Assembly (NCBI GenBank): GCA_947424995.1
Contig: CANDYO010000091.1
Location: 1 to 7,849, forward strand
Direction: 5' to 3'
DNA: 7,849 bases
Source: Rickettsiales bacterium
GTDB taxonomy: Bacteria > Pseudomonadota > Alphaproteobacteria > Rickettsiales > CANDYO01
Positions within the stretch are counted from its first letter, which is position 1; the number at the start of each line of letters is the position of its first letter. The notes under the pieces are model-generated. The model worked only from the letters and a program-made list of their open reading frames with translations. It searched no databases and was not told the origin of the DNA. The translations under genes and the position numbers were made by a program. This document shows, in pieces, positions 7,115-7,849 of this stretch.

Positions 7115-7236
7115 GCGTCATCCCTGGCGAAGCTGCTTAGCAGCAAGACCGGGGATCTCAGGAGTTCACATCCTAATGAGATCCCCGATCTCATAAAAAC
7201 TAGGCATGCCTAGTTTTTTCTCGTCAGGGATGACGC
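7115..7236. repeat. Palindromic element B with 12-bp terminal inverted repeats
   Basis: The 122-bp unit is bounded by GCGTCATCCCTG (7115-7126) and its exact reverse complement CAGGGATGACGC (7225-7236). Inside are a GCTGC-TTA-GCAGC hairpin (7132-7144), a 10-bp perfect stem GGGGATCTCA (7151-7160) with TGAGATCCCC (7177-7186), and a 24-bp palindrome (7195-7218). It has no ORF of its own and is far too short to encode a transposase, so any movement would need a trans-acting enzyme. The layout matches element A, which differs mainly in lacking the last palindrome. Confidence 0.8.
7195..7219. terminator. Probable bidirectional intrinsic terminator inside element B
   Basis: A 24-bp perfect palindrome with core CTAGGCATGCCTAG is flanked by A5 on one side and T6 on the other. 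Either strand therefore gives a stem followed by a U-run. For minus-strand transcription it lies after the truncated upstream ORF and before the permease gene, where it would separate the two transcripts. The stem has few GC pairs, so its efficiency is uncertain. Confidence 0.55.
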
Positions 7237-7252
7237 CCAATTCCAACTTGAG

Positions 7253-7411
7253 TTAATCAGCCTTTACGAGCTGATAAAACTGTTTTTTCAACTGACTATT
7301 CTCTACTAATAAAGTGAATTTATTGATTGCTGTCAATATTTTTGTTATAGCGCCTAAAATATTAGCGTGTTCTAGAGATTCATTCCACCGATTGGAGGAA
7401 GTTTTGTGCGA
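7253..7411 (-). pseudogene. Coding-like tail in a shifted frame, likely 3' end of the upstream ORF
   Basis: After the TAG at 7372-7374 that ends the upstream ORF, the frame one base back is open from 7411 down to a TAA at 7253-7255. From about 7372 it reads EHANILGAITKILTAINKF, then a Lys/Gln-rich segment ending QFYQLVKAD, which resembles a genuine amphipathic C-terminal helix rather than random intergenic translation. It has no ATG or GTG start, so it is unlikely to be an independent gene. The simplest reading is that one base was lost between about 7375 and 7411, cutting the upstream protein short by about 40 residues. It has no recognised family. Confidence 0.35.
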
Positions 7412-7849
7412 TTAGTCCATAATTTATTTTGCTCTGTAGCAGCCGCTCTTGGTCTTGTTTCCACAGCATCAATAGCGCCAGTAGCGCCAGTAGCGCCAGT
7501 AGCTCTAGCATCAGCGACTTCTAATTCAGCTACTCGTTCTGTTCTTCTTTTTCTTGCTTCAATAGTGACACCCATTTGACGTATTTCACTAAGCCGTGGC
7601 TCTAAAATAGCATCCTGACTATAACAAACTGGTAACTCAATTTTTTTGCTTCGCTCAATTATCCCTGGCAATTTTACTAGGGTATAATCACTCAACCGAT
7701 TAACAGCGCAACTCAACGAGTATCCAGCCGCTATAGGAGTAATAAACTTAGCATATTTTTCACGTTCTTCTACTAAAGCTGCGATGGCAAGACCAGCTAT
7801 ATTCATATCTACAAATTCATCTCGATGTCTACGTGGGCTTAGTAAGGTA
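7372..7849 (-). CDS. Unrecognised protein, 5' end outside the window
   Basis: The frame stays open to the right edge of the window, giving 158 codons. The first ATG (7806) has no clear ribosome site, and the 14 codons before it (TLLSPRRHRDEFVD) read as protein, so the true start is probably beyond 7849. I recognise no domain. Counting from that Met, residues 3-12 and 22-34 are mildly hydrophobic, residues 63-98 form a charged, probably helical stretch rich in Arg and Glu (EARKRRTERVAELEV), and residues 101-111 are an Ala-Thr-Gly repeat. The C-terminus (KLPPIGGMNL) may be artificial, since a coding-like tail continues in another frame. No catalytic motif is visible. A secreted or host-interaction protein is possible from the low-complexity repeat, but that is speculation. 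Confidence 0.5.
   Translation of the reverse strand, partial: TLLSPRRHRDEFVDMNIAGLAIAALVEEREKYAKFITPIAAGYSLSCAVNRLSDYTLVKLPGIIERSKKIELPVCYSQDAILEPRLSEIRQMGVTIEARKRRTERVAELEVADARATGATGATGAIDAVETRPRAAATEQNKLWTNRTKLPPIGGMNL
7474..7503. repeat. 9-bp in-frame tandem repeat
   Basis: The unit AGCGCCAGT occurs three times exactly, plus three bases of a fourth, flanked on the left by a degenerate copy (AGCATCAAT). On the coding strand it is GCT-ACT-GGC, encoding Ala-Thr-Gly. Because the unit is three codons long, copy-number change would lengthen or shorten the protein without shifting its frame. Confidence 0.85.

Noticed and set aside
7474..7503. Short direct repeats as a CRISPR array
   Set aside because: Nine-base units are contiguous, have no spacers and sit in frame within an ORF.

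Overview
The window looks like a stretch of chromosome from an AT-rich, host-associated alphaproteobacterium, most likely a member of Rickettsiales. Three things support this: low-GC codon use, a compact methionyl-tRNA synthetase lacking the zinc-knuckle cysteines, and short GC-richer palindromic repeats that resemble Rickettsia palindromic elements, one of which runs into a coding sequence. The genus cannot be fixed from the sequence alone.

Every convincing gene lies on the minus strand, so transcription runs from high to low coordinates. In that order they are: a 5'-truncated unrecognised ORF (7849-7372) with an Ala-Thr-Gly tandem repeat; a 12-TM MFS permease (7026-5773); a gamma-carbonic-anhydrase-like hexapeptide protein whose start overlaps the permease stop by 8 bp (5780-5250); ribonuclease HII, rnhB (5152-4547); phosphatidylglycerophosphate synthase, pgsA (4376-3834); UDP-GlcNAc enolpyruvyl transferase, murA (3816-2527); the redox chaperone Hsp33, hslO (2524-1652); and methionyl-tRNA synthetase, metG (1587-73).

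The left two thirds is housekeeping. pgsA, murA and hslO are packed with gaps of 17 and 2 bp and probably share a transcript, with metG 64 bp further on. They serve membrane phospholipid synthesis, peptidoglycan precursor synthesis, oxidative-stress protein folding and translation. The permease and hexapeptide genes form a second, translationally coupled pair.

The intergenic spaces carry most of the unusual content. Two related palindromic elements (A, about 4478-4582; B, 7115-7236) share ends and internal hairpins with compensatory changes. Element A supplies the last 11 codons and the stop of rnhB. Element B contains a 24-bp perfect palindrome with a T-run that could terminate transcription in both directions. 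A third site (5176-5242) has one element end plus a separate hairpin. The gene-free stretch 7027-7371 holds, from left to right, 88 bp of AT-rich leader with no promoter I would defend, element B, and a coding-like tail in a different frame from the ORF upstream of it, suggesting a frameshifted gene. No RNA gene, CRISPR array, transposase or defence system was seen.
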